Notes under the pieces: model-generated
What the model was told of the DNA's origin: nothing
Database searches by the model: none
Seen by the model: the letters and a program-made list of their open reading frames with translations, nothing else
Part shown: piece after piece, positions 1 through 9,447 of the stretch
Numbering within the stretch: the stretch's first letter is position 1
How the letters are laid out: each line of letters opens with the position of its first letter
Assembly (NCBI GenBank): GCA_009773755.1
Contig: WSZJ01000017.1
Span: 1 to 35,283 of the forward strand
Origin: Planctomycetota bacterium
Lineage (GTDB): Bacteria; Planctomycetota; MHYJ01; WSZJ01
DNA length: 35,283 nucleotides
Reading direction: 5' to 3'
Program-made: the position numbers and the translations under genes

Positions 1-37
1 TGGCGGCCCGCCCTTCGAATCCCGCCCCCTGAAATCA

Positions 38-128
38 GGAGAGGTGGCAGAGTGGCCTATCGCGGCGGCTTGCTAAGCCGTTGTACGGGTTTTCGCCTGT
101 ACCCAGGGTTCGAATCCCTGCCTCTCCG
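38..128 (+). tRNA. tRNA-Ser(GCT)
   Basis: Reads AGC/AGU serine codons. The acceptor stem GGAGAGG (38-44) pairs with CCTCTCC (121-127), and G128 is the discriminator base. The anticodon loop TTGCTAA (70-76) carries GCT at 72-74 and is closed by a 5-bp stem containing one G-U pair. A long variable arm (GTACGGG against CCTGTAC) marks it as class II, as expected for serine. The T-loop TTCGAAT is present. CCA is not encoded; the tRNA runs directly into a long inverted repeat. Confidence 0.96.
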
Positions 129-246
129 TCGCGGAAGGGTGGACTTCGGCGAGGCGCGTCGGCGCGCCATGCGAAGGGTTTGCGATTGATGCGAGGCTGG
201 CGTGGGCGCGCCGACGCGCCCCGCGCGAAGTCCACCTTTCCGCGAC
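128..246. repeat. Long imperfect hairpin abutting the tRNA-Ser 3' end
   Basis: The left arm (128-168) pairs with the right arm (205-246) around a 36-nt loop. 36 of 37 positions pair, and a 4/5-nt internal bulge splits the stem into 21 and 16 bp. The outer stem includes GTCGCGGAA..GGTGGACTTCG and the inner stem is GC-only (GGCGCGTCGGCGCGCC). It starts on the tRNA discriminator base. There is no T-tract, so a simple intrinsic terminator is not supported. It could be a processing signal for the tRNA 3' end or a palindromic repeat element. Confidence 0.85.
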
Positions 247-408
247 TGTAAAACGGCCATTCGAGCTCTTCCTCTTTGGCCCCTTCTTATCGCCATTCTC
301 GTCTATGCCTTGTTTCACCCCGCGCCCGGTCAACCGCCTTCCGAACCCGCGCCTGCGCCCGTCAATCAGCCCGAAACACCAGCTGACGCCGTCGGCGCTT
401 CACGCTGA
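202..408 (+). CDS. Possible small single-TM protein with Pro-rich tail
   Basis: This is a tentative 68-codon reading frame. About 16 residues in a row are hydrophobic (LPLWPLLIAILVYALF, roughly residues 23-38). They are followed by a Pro/Ala-rich tail, an arrangement typical of small membrane proteins. The only canonical start (GTG at 202) lies next to the right arm of the hairpin and has no ribosome binding site, so the true start is uncertain and the frame may be fortuitous. No family recognised. Apart from the hairpin and a promoter near 423, nothing else is visible between the tRNA and the ferredoxin gene. Confidence 0.22.
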   Translation: MGAPTRPARSPPFRDCKTAIRALPLWPLLIAILVYALFHPAPGQPPSEPAPAPVNQPETPADAVGASR

Positions 409-422
409 CGCCCGCGGGAGGC

Positions 423-452
423 TTGACGCTCCGTGCTGCCGCGGACTACGAT
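423..452 (+). promoter_or_regulatory. Sigma70-like promoter for the ferredoxin gene
   Basis: TTGACG (423-428) is followed after 18 nt by TACGAT (447-452). The predicted transcription start is near 459, about 43 nt before the ATG at 502. Both hexamers are one or two bases from consensus. Confidence 0.45.
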
Positions 453-501
453 GATCGGGTTCCACTGAACGAATCCCGAATGAGACTGGAGAACGGAAGC
501 C

Positions 502-996
502 ATGGGCGGCTATACGATCCGCGAAGGGTGCATCGGCTGCACGGTCTGCGCGAAGCGCTGCCCGACGGAGGCGATCACAGGCTCGACGAAGAAAATGCAC
601 TACATCGATCCCGAGCTCTGTATCGACTGCGGGGTGTGCGGTTCGTACTGCCCGGTGGACTGCATCTACGACCAGTTCGGACAGCAGACGTTCATGATCA
701 AGCAGGCGAAGTACCGGCCGCTGGCGGTGGTCATCGAGGACAACTGCACGGGATGCGAAGCGTGCGTGAATATCTGCCCCTTTGACTGTCTCTCGATGCG
801 CAAGGGTGGGGAAGAGGGGCATTTCTTCACGGTGTCGTGGCTTTCGAAGCCGAAGGCTTGCGTGGCCTGCAAGCTGTGCGAGGTGGCGTGCGGCGACAAG
901 GAGGCGATCCGGGTCGTGTGGCCCGACAAGTCCGGGGCCCTGGATCCGCATGGCGAGCCGCTCGTGAGTTTCAACATCCCGGCCTCGCTGAAATAG
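502..996 (+). CDS. Ferredoxin with four [4Fe-4S] motifs
   Basis: A 164-residue cytoplasmic electron carrier with four CxxCxxCxxxC motifs: C10-C20 (CIGCTVCAKRC), C40-C50 (CIDCGVCGSYC), C82-C92 (CTGCEACVNIC) and C120-C130 (CVACKLCEVAC). The first three are followed by Pro, as in bacterial 2[4Fe-4S] ferredoxins; the last has Gly. Two di-cluster halves (about 1-60 and 72-140) suggest an internal duplication. The tail has no cysteine. The ATG at 502 follows a GGA-containing binding site. Redox partners cannot be read from the sequence: no oxidoreductase lies in the same run of genes, though a radical SAM enzyme two genes downstream would need a low-potential donor. It could also be a detached iron-sulfur subunit of a larger complex. 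The fold is clear; the role is not. Confidence 0.9.
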   Translation: MGGYTIREGCIGCTVCAKRCPTEAITGSTKKMHYIDPELCIDCGVCGSYCPVDCIYDQFGQQTFMIKQAKYRPLAVVIEDNCTGCEACVNICPFDCLSMRKGGEEGHFFTVSWLSKPKACVACKLCEVACGDKEAIRVVWPDKSGALDPHGEPLVSFNIPASLK

Positions 997-1084
997 CGCG
1001 GCTGGATATGCCGAGTTCGGAGGTCTCCATCGCGACCAATTCCATCCCGGCATCGACGCCGCTCCTGGAACGGGGGGGATTGCT

Positions 1085-1837
1085 TTGATCGCGATCGTCT
1101 CCGACATCCACGCCAACCTCGAGGCGCTCGAGGCGACGCTCAAGGACATCCGCTCGCAGAGCGTGGACGAGATCCTCTGCCTCGGCGACGTCGTCGGTTA
1201 CGGCCCCAACCCGCGCGAGTGCCTCCGGATCGCCATGAAGGAGTGCCGCTTCAACCTGCTGGGCAACCACGAGCAGGCGGTCATGCAGGGCGCGGTCGGG
1301 TTCAACCCGAAGGCGAAGAAGGCGGTGGAGTGGACGAAGGAACAATTGACGGCGAAGGAATTCCCGGAGCAGGAGAACCTCGACTTCTGGAAGTACCTGA
1401 ACTCGATGCCGGCGCAGTTGACGGAAGGCCAGATTCTCTTCGTGCACGCTTCGCCGCTCGACCCCACGAACCAGTACGTCGTGCCGATGGACGCGTACAA
1501 CGAGGCGTTCATCGACGAGCTGATGGAAGCGGTGCCGCAGATCGCGTTCTGCGGGCACACGCACATTCCCGGGATTTTCACGCAGGACTACCTGTTCCTG
1601 TCGCCGCAGGACATCGACAACGAGTACATCCAGGGAGAGAAGAAGCTGCTCGTGAACGTCGGGTCGATCGGTCAGCCGCGCGACGGGGACAACCGGTCGT
1701 GCTACATCCTGTGGGATGCGGAGAAGAGGTCGGTGAAGTACCGGAGGGTGGAGTACGACTTCGAGACGACGATCAAGAAGATCGAGCAGAGCGGATTGCC
1801 TGAGACCCTTGGTTTGAGACTGGCTCGCGGAGTTTGA
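1085..1837 (+). CDS. Calcineurin-like metallophosphoesterase
   Basis: A 250-residue metal-dependent phosphoesterase of the YfcE/MJ0936-like group. The di-metal site is visible in order: D7-x-H9 (SDIHAN), G34-D35 (LGDVVGYGP), G60-N61-H62-E63, an H in FVHASP near residue 121, and GHTHIP near 157. The start is TTG at 1085, chosen because the conserved metal motif begins six codons later and a G-rich Shine-Dalgarno run (1074-1079) precedes it. Family members hydrolyse phosphodiesters or phosphoproteins; the substrate here is unknown. The C-terminal tail after about residue 210 is strongly charged and its last dozen residues look unconserved. The gene is co-directional with the ferredoxin upstream and the radical SAM gene downstream, with gaps of about 80-90 nt, so shared transcription is possible but not demonstrated. 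Confidence 0.9.
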   Translation: MIAIVSDIHANLEALEATLKDIRSQSVDEILCLGDVVGYGPNPRECLRIAMKECRFNLLGNHEQAVMQGAVGFNPKAKKAVEWTKEQLTAKEFPEQENLDFWKYLNSMPAQLTEGQILFVHASPLDPTNQYVVPMDAYNEAFIDELMEAVPQIAFCGHTHIPGIFTQDYLFLSPQDIDNEYIQGEKKLLVNVGSIGQPRDGDNRSCYILWDAEKRSVKYRRVEYDFETTIKKIEQSGLPETLGLRLARGV

Positions 1838-1916
1838 GTTGCCAGCGGCCAGGAACAGCCGGCCGCAGTCGAGCGGAGTAGCCCCGAGGGTTCGCTTCGC
1901 TTAATCTGGGCAGGTC

Positions 1917-2705
1917 ATGGCCGAAAACGCTCCCTTAAAGAACTACCAGCTCGCCTCCTCGTACACCTACGGCCCGATCAGGACGCGCCGGTGCGGGATG
2001 TCGCTCGGGCTCAATACGCTCCCGCCAAATCTCAAAGTCTGCTCGTTCGACTGCCCCTACTGCCAGTGCGGGTGGACGGAGCCGACGGCGCGAGGGCGCG
2101 GGGAAAGGCTGAAGTATCCCGAAGTGAAGGAGATTCTGGGCGAGATCGAGACGCGCCTGGCGGAGCTTTCGGCCGCGGGGGAGCGGGTTGACACGATGAC
2201 TTTCGCGGGGAACGGAGAGCCGACCCTGCACCCGAAGTTCCGCGAGATCGTGGAAGGGGCGATGGCGCTGAAGAAGAAGTACTACCCGGCCGCGATCGTC
2301 GACGTGCTCTCGAACGCACAGACCGTGAACCGCGAGAACGTGCGGGCCGGTCTCAAACTGCTCGACCGCCGCATTTTGAAGCTCGACGGCGGGAACATGC
2401 GCGTGATCGAGGCGGTCGACAAGCCTCTGGTGAAGTTCGATCTCCCCGAGATTCTCGAGGGGCTGCGCACGCTGGGGGACGTCACGATCCAGTCGATGTT
2501 CGTCGCGGGGTCGACCGACAACACCGGCGACGAAGACGTGGCGGACTGGATCAAGTGCCTGGACGTGGTGAAGCCTGTCGCGGTCCAGGTCTATACGCTT
2601 GACCGGTTCCCCGCGGACAAGGGCCTCAAGCGAGTGCCGAAGGCGAAGCTCGAGGCGATCGCGGAGAGAGCGCGGAAGGCGGGGCACTCGGCGGAAGTGT
2701 TCTGA
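1917..2705 (+). CDS. Radical SAM protein (COG0731-like)
   Basis: A 262-residue radical SAM enzyme. The cluster motif is C42-x3-C46-x2-C49 (CSFDCPYC), preceded by a conserved block around residues 18-36 (GPIRTRRCGMSLGLN). The SAM-binding stretch TFAGNGEPTLHP follows near 94-105. This block order matches the COG0731 group of Fe-S oxidoreductases, related to the catalytic domain of the wyosine enzyme TYW1, but short and without a flavodoxin domain. The reaction is not predictable. The ATG at 1917 places the conserved block at the usual distance from the N-terminus, although no good binding site is visible. The ferredoxin at 502 is a plausible electron donor (inference only). Confidence 0.88.
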   Translation: MAENAPLKNYQLASSYTYGPIRTRRCGMSLGLNTLPPNLKVCSFDCPYCQCGWTEPTARGRGERLKYPEVKEILGEIETRLAELSAAGERVDTMTFAGNGEPTLHPKFREIVEGAMALKKKYYPAAIVDVLSNAQTVNRENVRAGLKLLDRRILKLDGGNMRVIEAVDKPLVKFDLPEILEGLRTLGDVTIQSMFVAGSTDNTGDEDVADWIKCLDVVKPVAVQVYTLDRFPADKGLKRVPKAKLEAIAERARKAGHSAEVF

Positions 2706-2875
2706 TGAGGGGTTCTGCAGAGGGCCGATTCAAGGGCCGGGCCTCGGCGACTTATCGCCGTGATTTCCTCTGTATCCTGTGCGTGCCGCAGACGCTGGAA
2801 AATGGTCCGGCGTCGCCGCTGAGCGATAAGAGGATTCCGCTTCCCGCCAGCCCCCCGATTTGGCACAAATCACAC

Positions 2876-3157
2876 ATGGCATTCCTCTTTTCCGACCGCG
2901 CCGCACGCCTCGTCCGCGAGGCCGGCGGGCACGTGCGCCTGGCGCCGCGGCCGGGGCCGCAACATGCTCGGCCGATGCCGGTGGACTTCTTTCTGGAAGA
3001 AGGGCCGCCCGCGGACCATGTCGCGTTTGTGGCGGAAGGTGTGACGATCTGGGTTCCCGCCCACCTGACGTGGATGGCGGACAACGAGGTTTCGGTCGAA
3101 GCGGCGGCGGACGGGCACCTGCATGGGGCGATCGAGGACGTGCGGCTGCCGTTCTGA
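2876..3157 (+). CDS. Small protein of unknown function
   Basis: A 93-residue protein starting MAFLFSDRAARLVREAGG. The frame stays open further upstream, but that part reads like non-coding DNA, so the ATG at 2876 is preferred. The pattern helix, then short beta strands with repeated V-x-V segments (VAFVAEGVTIWVPAHL) and a C-terminal strand, loosely recalls the HesB/IscA beta-roll. The three cysteines that bind iron-sulfur in that family are absent: there is no cysteine at all. It could be a degenerate scaffold-like fold or something unrelated. The gap before it (2706-2875) holds nothing recognisable. Confidence 0.6.
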   Translation: MAFLFSDRAARLVREAGGHVRLAPRPGPQHARPMPVDFFLEEGPPADHVAFVAEGVTIWVPAHLTWMADNEVSVEAAADGHLHGAIEDVRLPF

Positions 3158-3240
3158 AACCGGCGCCCCGAGTCGCGCGGTTGACGCAAGTTGCTGAGTT
3201 GAAGTACCTCCTTACCTTTCACTAACTCCCATCCCCGCCG

Positions 3241-3269
3241 TTGCCGCTCTTCGGCAGCCCCGGTATCAT
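3241..3269 (+). promoter_or_regulatory. Sigma70-like promoter for aceE
   Basis: TTGCCG (3241-3246), 17 nt, then TATCAT (3264-3269). The predicted start near 3276 leaves a leader of about 29 nt with a GGAG box at 3291-3294 before the ATG at 3305. Confidence 0.5.
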
Positions 3270-3304
3270 CCGCGGTTCGCCTTTTCATCGGGAGATCCGC
3301 AGCA

Positions 3305-6067
<2,763 letters not shown>

Positions 6068-6071
6068 CCCC

Positions 6072-6425
6072 ATGCTGCGCGACGAAAACCTGCTCTTCGC
6101 CCTCTACGCCTATCGCATCGGGCTGCTCTCGAAGGAGCAGTTTCTCGCGATCACGAAGACGCTCCGCGCCGATTCGAACGTGGATCTCGGGAAGTCCCTG
6201 GTGAAGCGGCACGTGCTTGACGACACGCAGTCGAGCACGCTCTGGGACCTCGTCGGCGTTCAGCAGGCGATGCTCGGCGACGCGCGCAAGGCGATGGGAA
6301 ACGTGCCGATGGACGACGAGGTGCGGCAGGCGCTTCACGCATCGTTCCTCGCCGCGGACATGACCGCCGCGCCGTCGAAGGACCCGCAGACGATCAACCT
6401 GGACGCGCCGATTGAGGGGACCTAA
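6072..6425 (+). CDS. Small paralogue A of a kinase-associated module
   Basis: A 117-residue protein starting four bases after the aceE stop, so co-transcription is likely. It is clearly paralogous to the protein at 7220: both begin ENLLFAL, share the pattern G-LL-x3-Q, L-G-x-SL-x-KR-x-x-LDD-x-Q and W-x-LV-x-VQ, and end with a SKDPxTI tail. The helical core resembles a domain I recall at the N-terminus of planctomycete Ser/Thr kinases (pattern LLFxLLAxxxGxx..Q), here without a kinase. That family link is from memory, not a search. The start was chosen on the shared ENLLFAL N-terminus. It may be a protein-interaction module for kinase signalling (inference). Confidence 0.8.
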   Translation: MLRDENLLFALYAYRIGLLSKEQFLAITKTLRADSNVDLGKSLVKRHVLDDTQSSTLWDLVGVQQAMLGDARKAMGNVPMDDEVRQALHASFLAADMTAAPSKDPQTINLDAPIEGT

Positions 6426-6512
6426 GGGTTCGGCACGCTGGATTCCGTGGGTCGCCCCTTTCGGCCGCGACCGGCGGAATCGAAGCTGGCTCACCACTTG
6501 GAGACCAAGCCG

Positions 6513-7223
6513 ATGTCCATCGAATTCACGAAGAACCACAAGGACCTCTCGACGGAGAAGGGGTTCCAGTTCAAGTTCTTCTGCGACAAGTGCGGCAACG
6601 GCTTTCTTTCCGGGTATGTGACGAACAAGCTTGGAGTCGCGGGAAGCCTGCTGAACGCGGCGGGCTCGTTCTTCGGCGGCGTTTTCAACCAGGCCGGGAA
6701 TTCCGCGCACCAGATCCAGAACGCTGTCGGCGGCAAGCAGCACGACGACGCGATCCGCGCGGCGGTCGCGGAGATGAAGCCGAAGTTCCGCCACTGCACG
6801 CGCTGCGGCAAGTGGGTCTGCCCGGAGGCGTGCTGGAACGAGAAGAAGAGTCTCTGCGAGGATTGCGCGCCGGATCTCGGCGAGGAGCTGGCCGCCGCGC
6901 AGTCGCAGGTTGCGAAAGACCAGGTCTGGGACAAGGCGCGCAAGGCCGACCTCGTGAAAAATGTCGACGTCGAGCGCGAGACCGTCGCGAAATGCGCTTC
7001 ATGCGGCGCCCGTACCGGCACCTCGAAATTCTGCCCCGAGTGCGGCAAGCCCGTCGCGATCAGGGCGAAATGCTCAGGGTGCGGCGCCGAAATGGACGCG
7101 GCCGTCAAGTTCTGTCCCGAGTGCGGCGCCCCGCGGGTGAGCAAGGTAAACTGCGGCAAGTGCGGCGTCGAAATGAACGCCGGCACGAAGTTCTGCCCGG
7201 AATGTGGAGAGAGAGGCGCATGA
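6513..7223 (+). CDS. Multi-zinc-ribbon protein
   Basis: A 236-residue protein with about five zinc-binding sites and no enzyme motif. The N-terminal half has CxxC at 24/27, a Gly/Ala-rich apolar stretch (about 40-60) and a second site spanning C95/C98, C103/C107 and C115/C118. Three tandem C-terminal zinc ribbons follow, each CxxC-x9/10-FCPECG: 161/164-174/177, 187/190-201/204 and 214/217-228/231. The ATG at 6513 is preferred over the longer open frame because GGAG (6500-6503) sits at proper spacing. Its stop overlaps the start of the next gene (ATGA at 7220-7223), indicating translational coupling. It is sandwiched between two paralogous small proteins, so a shared complex is likely. Tandem C-terminal ribbons of this kind often mediate protein or nucleic-acid contacts. 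Confidence 0.85.
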   Translation: MSIEFTKNHKDLSTEKGFQFKFFCDKCGNGFLSGYVTNKLGVAGSLLNAAGSFFGGVFNQAGNSAHQIQNAVGGKQHDDAIRAAVAEMKPKFRHCTRCGKWVCPEACWNEKKSLCEDCAPDLGEELAAAQSQVAKDQVWDKARKADLVKNVDVERETVAKCASCGARTGTSKFCPECGKPVAIRAKCSGCGAEMDAAVKFCPECGAPRVSKVNCGKCGVEMNAGTKFCPECGERGA

Positions 7224-7558
7224 AACGCCCCGAGAACCTCCTTTTCGCGCTCTTCGCCCACCGGGTCGGCATGCTCACTCGCGACCAGCTCATCGCGATC
7301 TGCACTTCCCTCCGCCACGGCAAGGACATCGACATCGGCATGTCGCTCTCCAAGCGCGGGCTGCTCGACGACCGGCAGGTGGCTGCCGTCTGGAACCTGG
7401 TCGACGTCCAGGTCGACATTCTCGGGACCGCAAAGAAGGTGCTCATGTCGTTCGAACTGGGCGAGCTGATCCGGCAGGCAATCTGGAACGCGATCAAGCC
7501 CCAGCACACGTCAAACGACCAGTCCTCGAAGGACCCGCCGACCATCCGGTTTGACTGA
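7220..7558 (+). CDS. Small paralogue B of a kinase-associated module
   Basis: A 112-residue paralogue of the protein at 6072. The ATG at 7220 overlaps the zinc-ribbon stop codon by four bases and is preceded by a purine-rich binding site inside the upstream gene. Shared positions include ENLLFAL at the start, DIxxGxSLxKRxxLDDxQ in the middle, WNLVDVQ, then LGxAxK and a C-terminal SKDPPTI tail. The divergence outside these blocks suggests an old duplication with specialisation rather than a recent copy. Function unknown. The inserted zinc-ribbon gene and the coupling suggest that the three products act together. Confidence 0.8.
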   Translation: MKRPENLLFALFAHRVGMLTRDQLIAICTSLRHGKDIDIGMSLSKRGLLDDRQVAAVWNLVDVQVDILGTAKKVLMSFELGELIRQAIWNAIKPQHTSNDQSSKDPPTIRFD

Positions 7559-7566
7559 CCGCGCGA

Positions 7567-7594
7567 GCAACGGTCCCCCTTCGGGGCGCGTTGC
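7567..7594 (+). terminator. Hairpin after the zinc-ribbon cluster
   Basis: GCAACG (7567-7572) pairs with CGTTGC (7589-7594), and CCCC with GGGG around a CTTC-type loop, with a 2x2 internal loop between. It lies 8 nt after the stop at 7558. There is no T-tract, so efficient intrinsic termination is uncertain. Confidence 0.4.
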
Positions 7595-7674
7595 CGGCCG
7601 ACCCCGCGCGCGGCACAGATAGACCTGCGGAGACCGACCCTTTCGCATTTGGACGCCCCGCATAAACTGTCCCC

Positions 7675-8061
7675 GTGCCCGAAGACCCCCGTTATCTGCA
7701 CGGCATTTCGCTCTTCAATGAGCAGTACTTCTTCGACGCGCACGACTCCTGGGAAGACCTCTGGGCGGACACGCGCGACGGCGACCGGCAGTTCTACCAG
7801 GCGCTGATCAACGCGGCGGTCGCGCTCTACCACTGGCGGAACGACAACAAGAAAGGCGCGCGGCACGTGTACTCGTATTTCACGGAACGGGCGCCGCGGT
7901 ATCCGTCGTGGCACCACGGGCTGAACCTGGGGAAGTTGCGCGACGAAATGGCGGCGCTGTTTGCGAGGCTGGAAGCGGACGTGTTCGAAGCTGCTGCGGT
8001 GCCGAAGCTGGAGACCGAGGGGCTTGAGATACCCGAGGCGAAACCGCACGAGGAGATGTGA
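7675..8061 (+). CDS. DUF309 family protein
   Basis: A 128-residue protein of the DUF309 family, whose biochemical role is unknown. The family signature is visible: G-x-x-LFN-x-x-x-F-F-x-AHD-x-WE-x-LW (about residues 10-30), then FYQALINAAVALYH and GARHVY. The conserved His and acidic residues in helix 1 could bind a metal. The start is GTG at 7675, which places the signature at the usual distance from the N-terminus. The C-terminal 25 residues are Glu/Pro-rich and probably disordered. Confidence 0.82.
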   Translation: MPEDPRYLHGISLFNEQYFFDAHDSWEDLWADTRDGDRQFYQALINAAVALYHWRNDNKKGARHVYSYFTERAPRYPSWHHGLNLGKLRDEMAALFARLEADVFEAAAVPKLETEGLEIPEAKPHEEM

Positions 8062-8120
8062 GGCTGAAGTGCGGCCGATGGATCCGGGAGATGGCGAAGT
8101 AGAAGGCGCTGATCGTGCCG

Positions 8121-8540
8121 TCAGATTTCGAGAAGGAAGTACCCGGCAAAAGCCGCGGAGGCAAGGACCAGGACGGAGACGGCCGTTTTGAGCCCTTGGC
8201 GGAGCCTGGTGGAAGCGATGATGGAGTGTCCGAGCTCCATGACCTCCTCCGCGAGGCTGATCGGTTCCTGGACGACCTCGGCAGGGAGAAGTCCGGAATC
8301 TCGCGCGAGCCGCAGCCAGTAGCGAGTCTCGTGCGCCTCCTTCGTCGCAATGCCCAGCTTGTGTGCGAAATCTCTCGGACTTTCACCTGCCTGCGACTCC
8401 TCGACGTTCGCGCCGCAGCCCGTGGCGGCCCTGAAAAGTTGGGCGCGGATGAGGTCCAGCTTGTCGGCCCACGGTCCGGTGCACAATTTGACGACGGTGA
8501 CGGCGAGCGTATAGCTTCTGTCGACGATGGGGTTCGGCAT
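8121..8540 (-). CDS. Four-helix-bundle (S23-like) protein with C-terminal TM
   Basis: A 139-residue protein of the four-helix-bundle family first known from 23S rRNA intervening sequences. Typical features: SYTLAVTVVKL near the start, the signature IRAQLFRAATGCGANVEES (about 36-54), and KLGIATKEAHETRYWLRLARDSG (about 61-83). Unusually, after the bundle there is a hydrophobic helix (AVSVLVLASAAFAGYFLL, about 119-136) that would anchor it in a membrane; the second family member here (29883) lacks it. The ATG at 8540 has AGGA at good spacing, and the gene has its own near-consensus promoter. No rRNA is nearby, so this is a free-standing copy of unknown function. Confidence 0.85.
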   Translation of the reverse strand: MPNPIVDRSYTLAVTVVKLCTGPWADKLDLIRAQLFRAATGCGANVEESQAGESPRDFAHKLGIATKEAHETRYWLRLARDSGLLPAEVVQEPISLAEEVMELGHSIIASTRLRQGLKTAVSVLVLASAAFAGYFLLEI

Positions 8541-8551
8541 GAAACGTCCTT

Positions 8552-8590
8552 AATTTATAATTTCTAATTATTAATTATAAATTTATAATT
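8552..8590. repeat. AT-only direct and inverted 11-mers
   Basis: AATTTATAATT occurs at 8552-8562 and 8580-8590, and its exact reverse complement AATTATAAATT lies at 8573-8583. They overlap the -10 box and predicted start site of the four-helix-bundle gene, so they could be operators. The composition contrasts sharply with the surrounding GC-rich DNA. Confidence 0.65.
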
Positions 8591-8603
8591 ACGTCTTTGT
8601 CAA
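8574..8603 (-). promoter_or_regulatory. Consensus sigma70 promoter of the four-helix-bundle gene
   Basis: On the minus strand, TTGACA (8603-8598) and TATAAT (8579-8574) are both perfect, separated by 18 nt. The predicted start near 8567 gives a leader of about 27 nt before the ATG at 8540. Confidence 0.75.
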
Positions 8604-8613
8604 CAGCTTTAAT

Positions 8614-9447
8614 TCATATTTCCACCACCCCTGCTTCCCCCTCCATCGCCCCGATCACCGCCAGTCCCTTCGGCGCCGCATTCCGCGCCAGCGCCACAAA
8701 TTTGTCCACTTCGTCATCCGTCCGGTCCGGCGCATGATGAAACAGCGCCAGCTTCTTCGACCCGGCTCTCTCCGCCACCGCCAGCGCATGCTCCCACGAC
8801 GCATGCCCCCACTTCTCGTGCCCTCTCCAGTCCTCCGGCCCGAACGTCGTGTCGTGAATCAGCAGGTCCGCTTCCTTCGCCAGGTCGATCGCCGCCTGCA
8901 CCGGCACTCCGCCCGGATATCCCACGTCCGTCATGTACGCGACCGTCCCGCTCTTGCCCTCCACGCGGAATCCGTAGGACTCGATGCGGCCGTGCGGCAG
9001 GGAAGCGGCCGTAACCTCGAAGTCGTGGATCTGGAAGGGCTCCTCGCCGAGGCTGTGGAACTCGAGCTTCGCGGAGAGGTTCTTGAGAGAGAAGAGCGGC
9101 GAGTAGTCCGGGTTGAGGGACTCGTCGAGGACGTGGTCGACCTTCTTTCCCGCGCCCCGCGGGCCGTAGATGTCGATCTGCGCCTTCGGATGGAAGACCG
9201 GCGCGAAGAACGGGAATCCCTGGATGTGGTCGATGTGCGTGTGCGACAGCAGGATCGTCAGCTTCTTCTTCTCCGCTCCCTGCGCCAGCAGCACCTTCCC
9301 GAGCGGGATCGCCCCGCTCCCCAGGTCGAGGATGATCCGCTTCTCCCCCTCCGTCAGCTCCACGCACGCCGTGTTCCCGCCGTAGCGCACGAACTCCGCG
9401 CCCGCCGCGACGAACGACCCTCGCACGCCCCAGAAGCGGATCTTCAC
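8614..9447 (-). CDS. MBL-fold metallohydrolase (second of pair)
   Basis: A 277-residue metallo-beta-lactamase-fold hydrolase of the PhnP/RNase Z-like COG1235 group. It begins KIRFWGVRGS and carries the metal motif HTHIDH at 69-74; later metal ligands are in LIHDTTF and LFHHAPDRTDDE. The start is GTG at 9447, overlapping the stop of the upstream gene (GTGA, 9447-9444), so it is translationally coupled to its paralogue. The longer open frame upstream overlaps the paralogue and is rejected. Members of the group hydrolyse phosphodiesters, cyclic nucleotides or RNA; the substrate here is unknown. The motif order matches the neighbour throughout, so the pair arose by tandem duplication. Confidence 0.88.
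   Translation of the reverse strand: MKIRFWGVRGSFVAAGAEFVRYGGNTACVELTEGEKRIILDLGSGAIPLGKVLLAQGAEKKKLTILLSHTHIDHIQGFPFFAPVFHPKAQIDIYGPRGAGKKVDHVLDESLNPDYSPLFSLKNLSAKLEFHSLGEEPFQIHDFEVTAASLPHGRIESYGFRVEGKSGTVAYMTDVGYPGGVPVQAAIDLAKEADLLIHDTTFGPEDWRGHEKWGHASWEHALAVAERAGSKKLALFHHAPDRTDDEVDKFVALARNAAPKGLAVIGAMEGEAGVVEI

Noticed and set aside
1..36. TTCGAATC near position 14, possible tail of an upstream tRNA
   Set aside because: The bases on either side (CCC and CCC) cannot form a T-stem, and no acceptor pairing is visible in the window.
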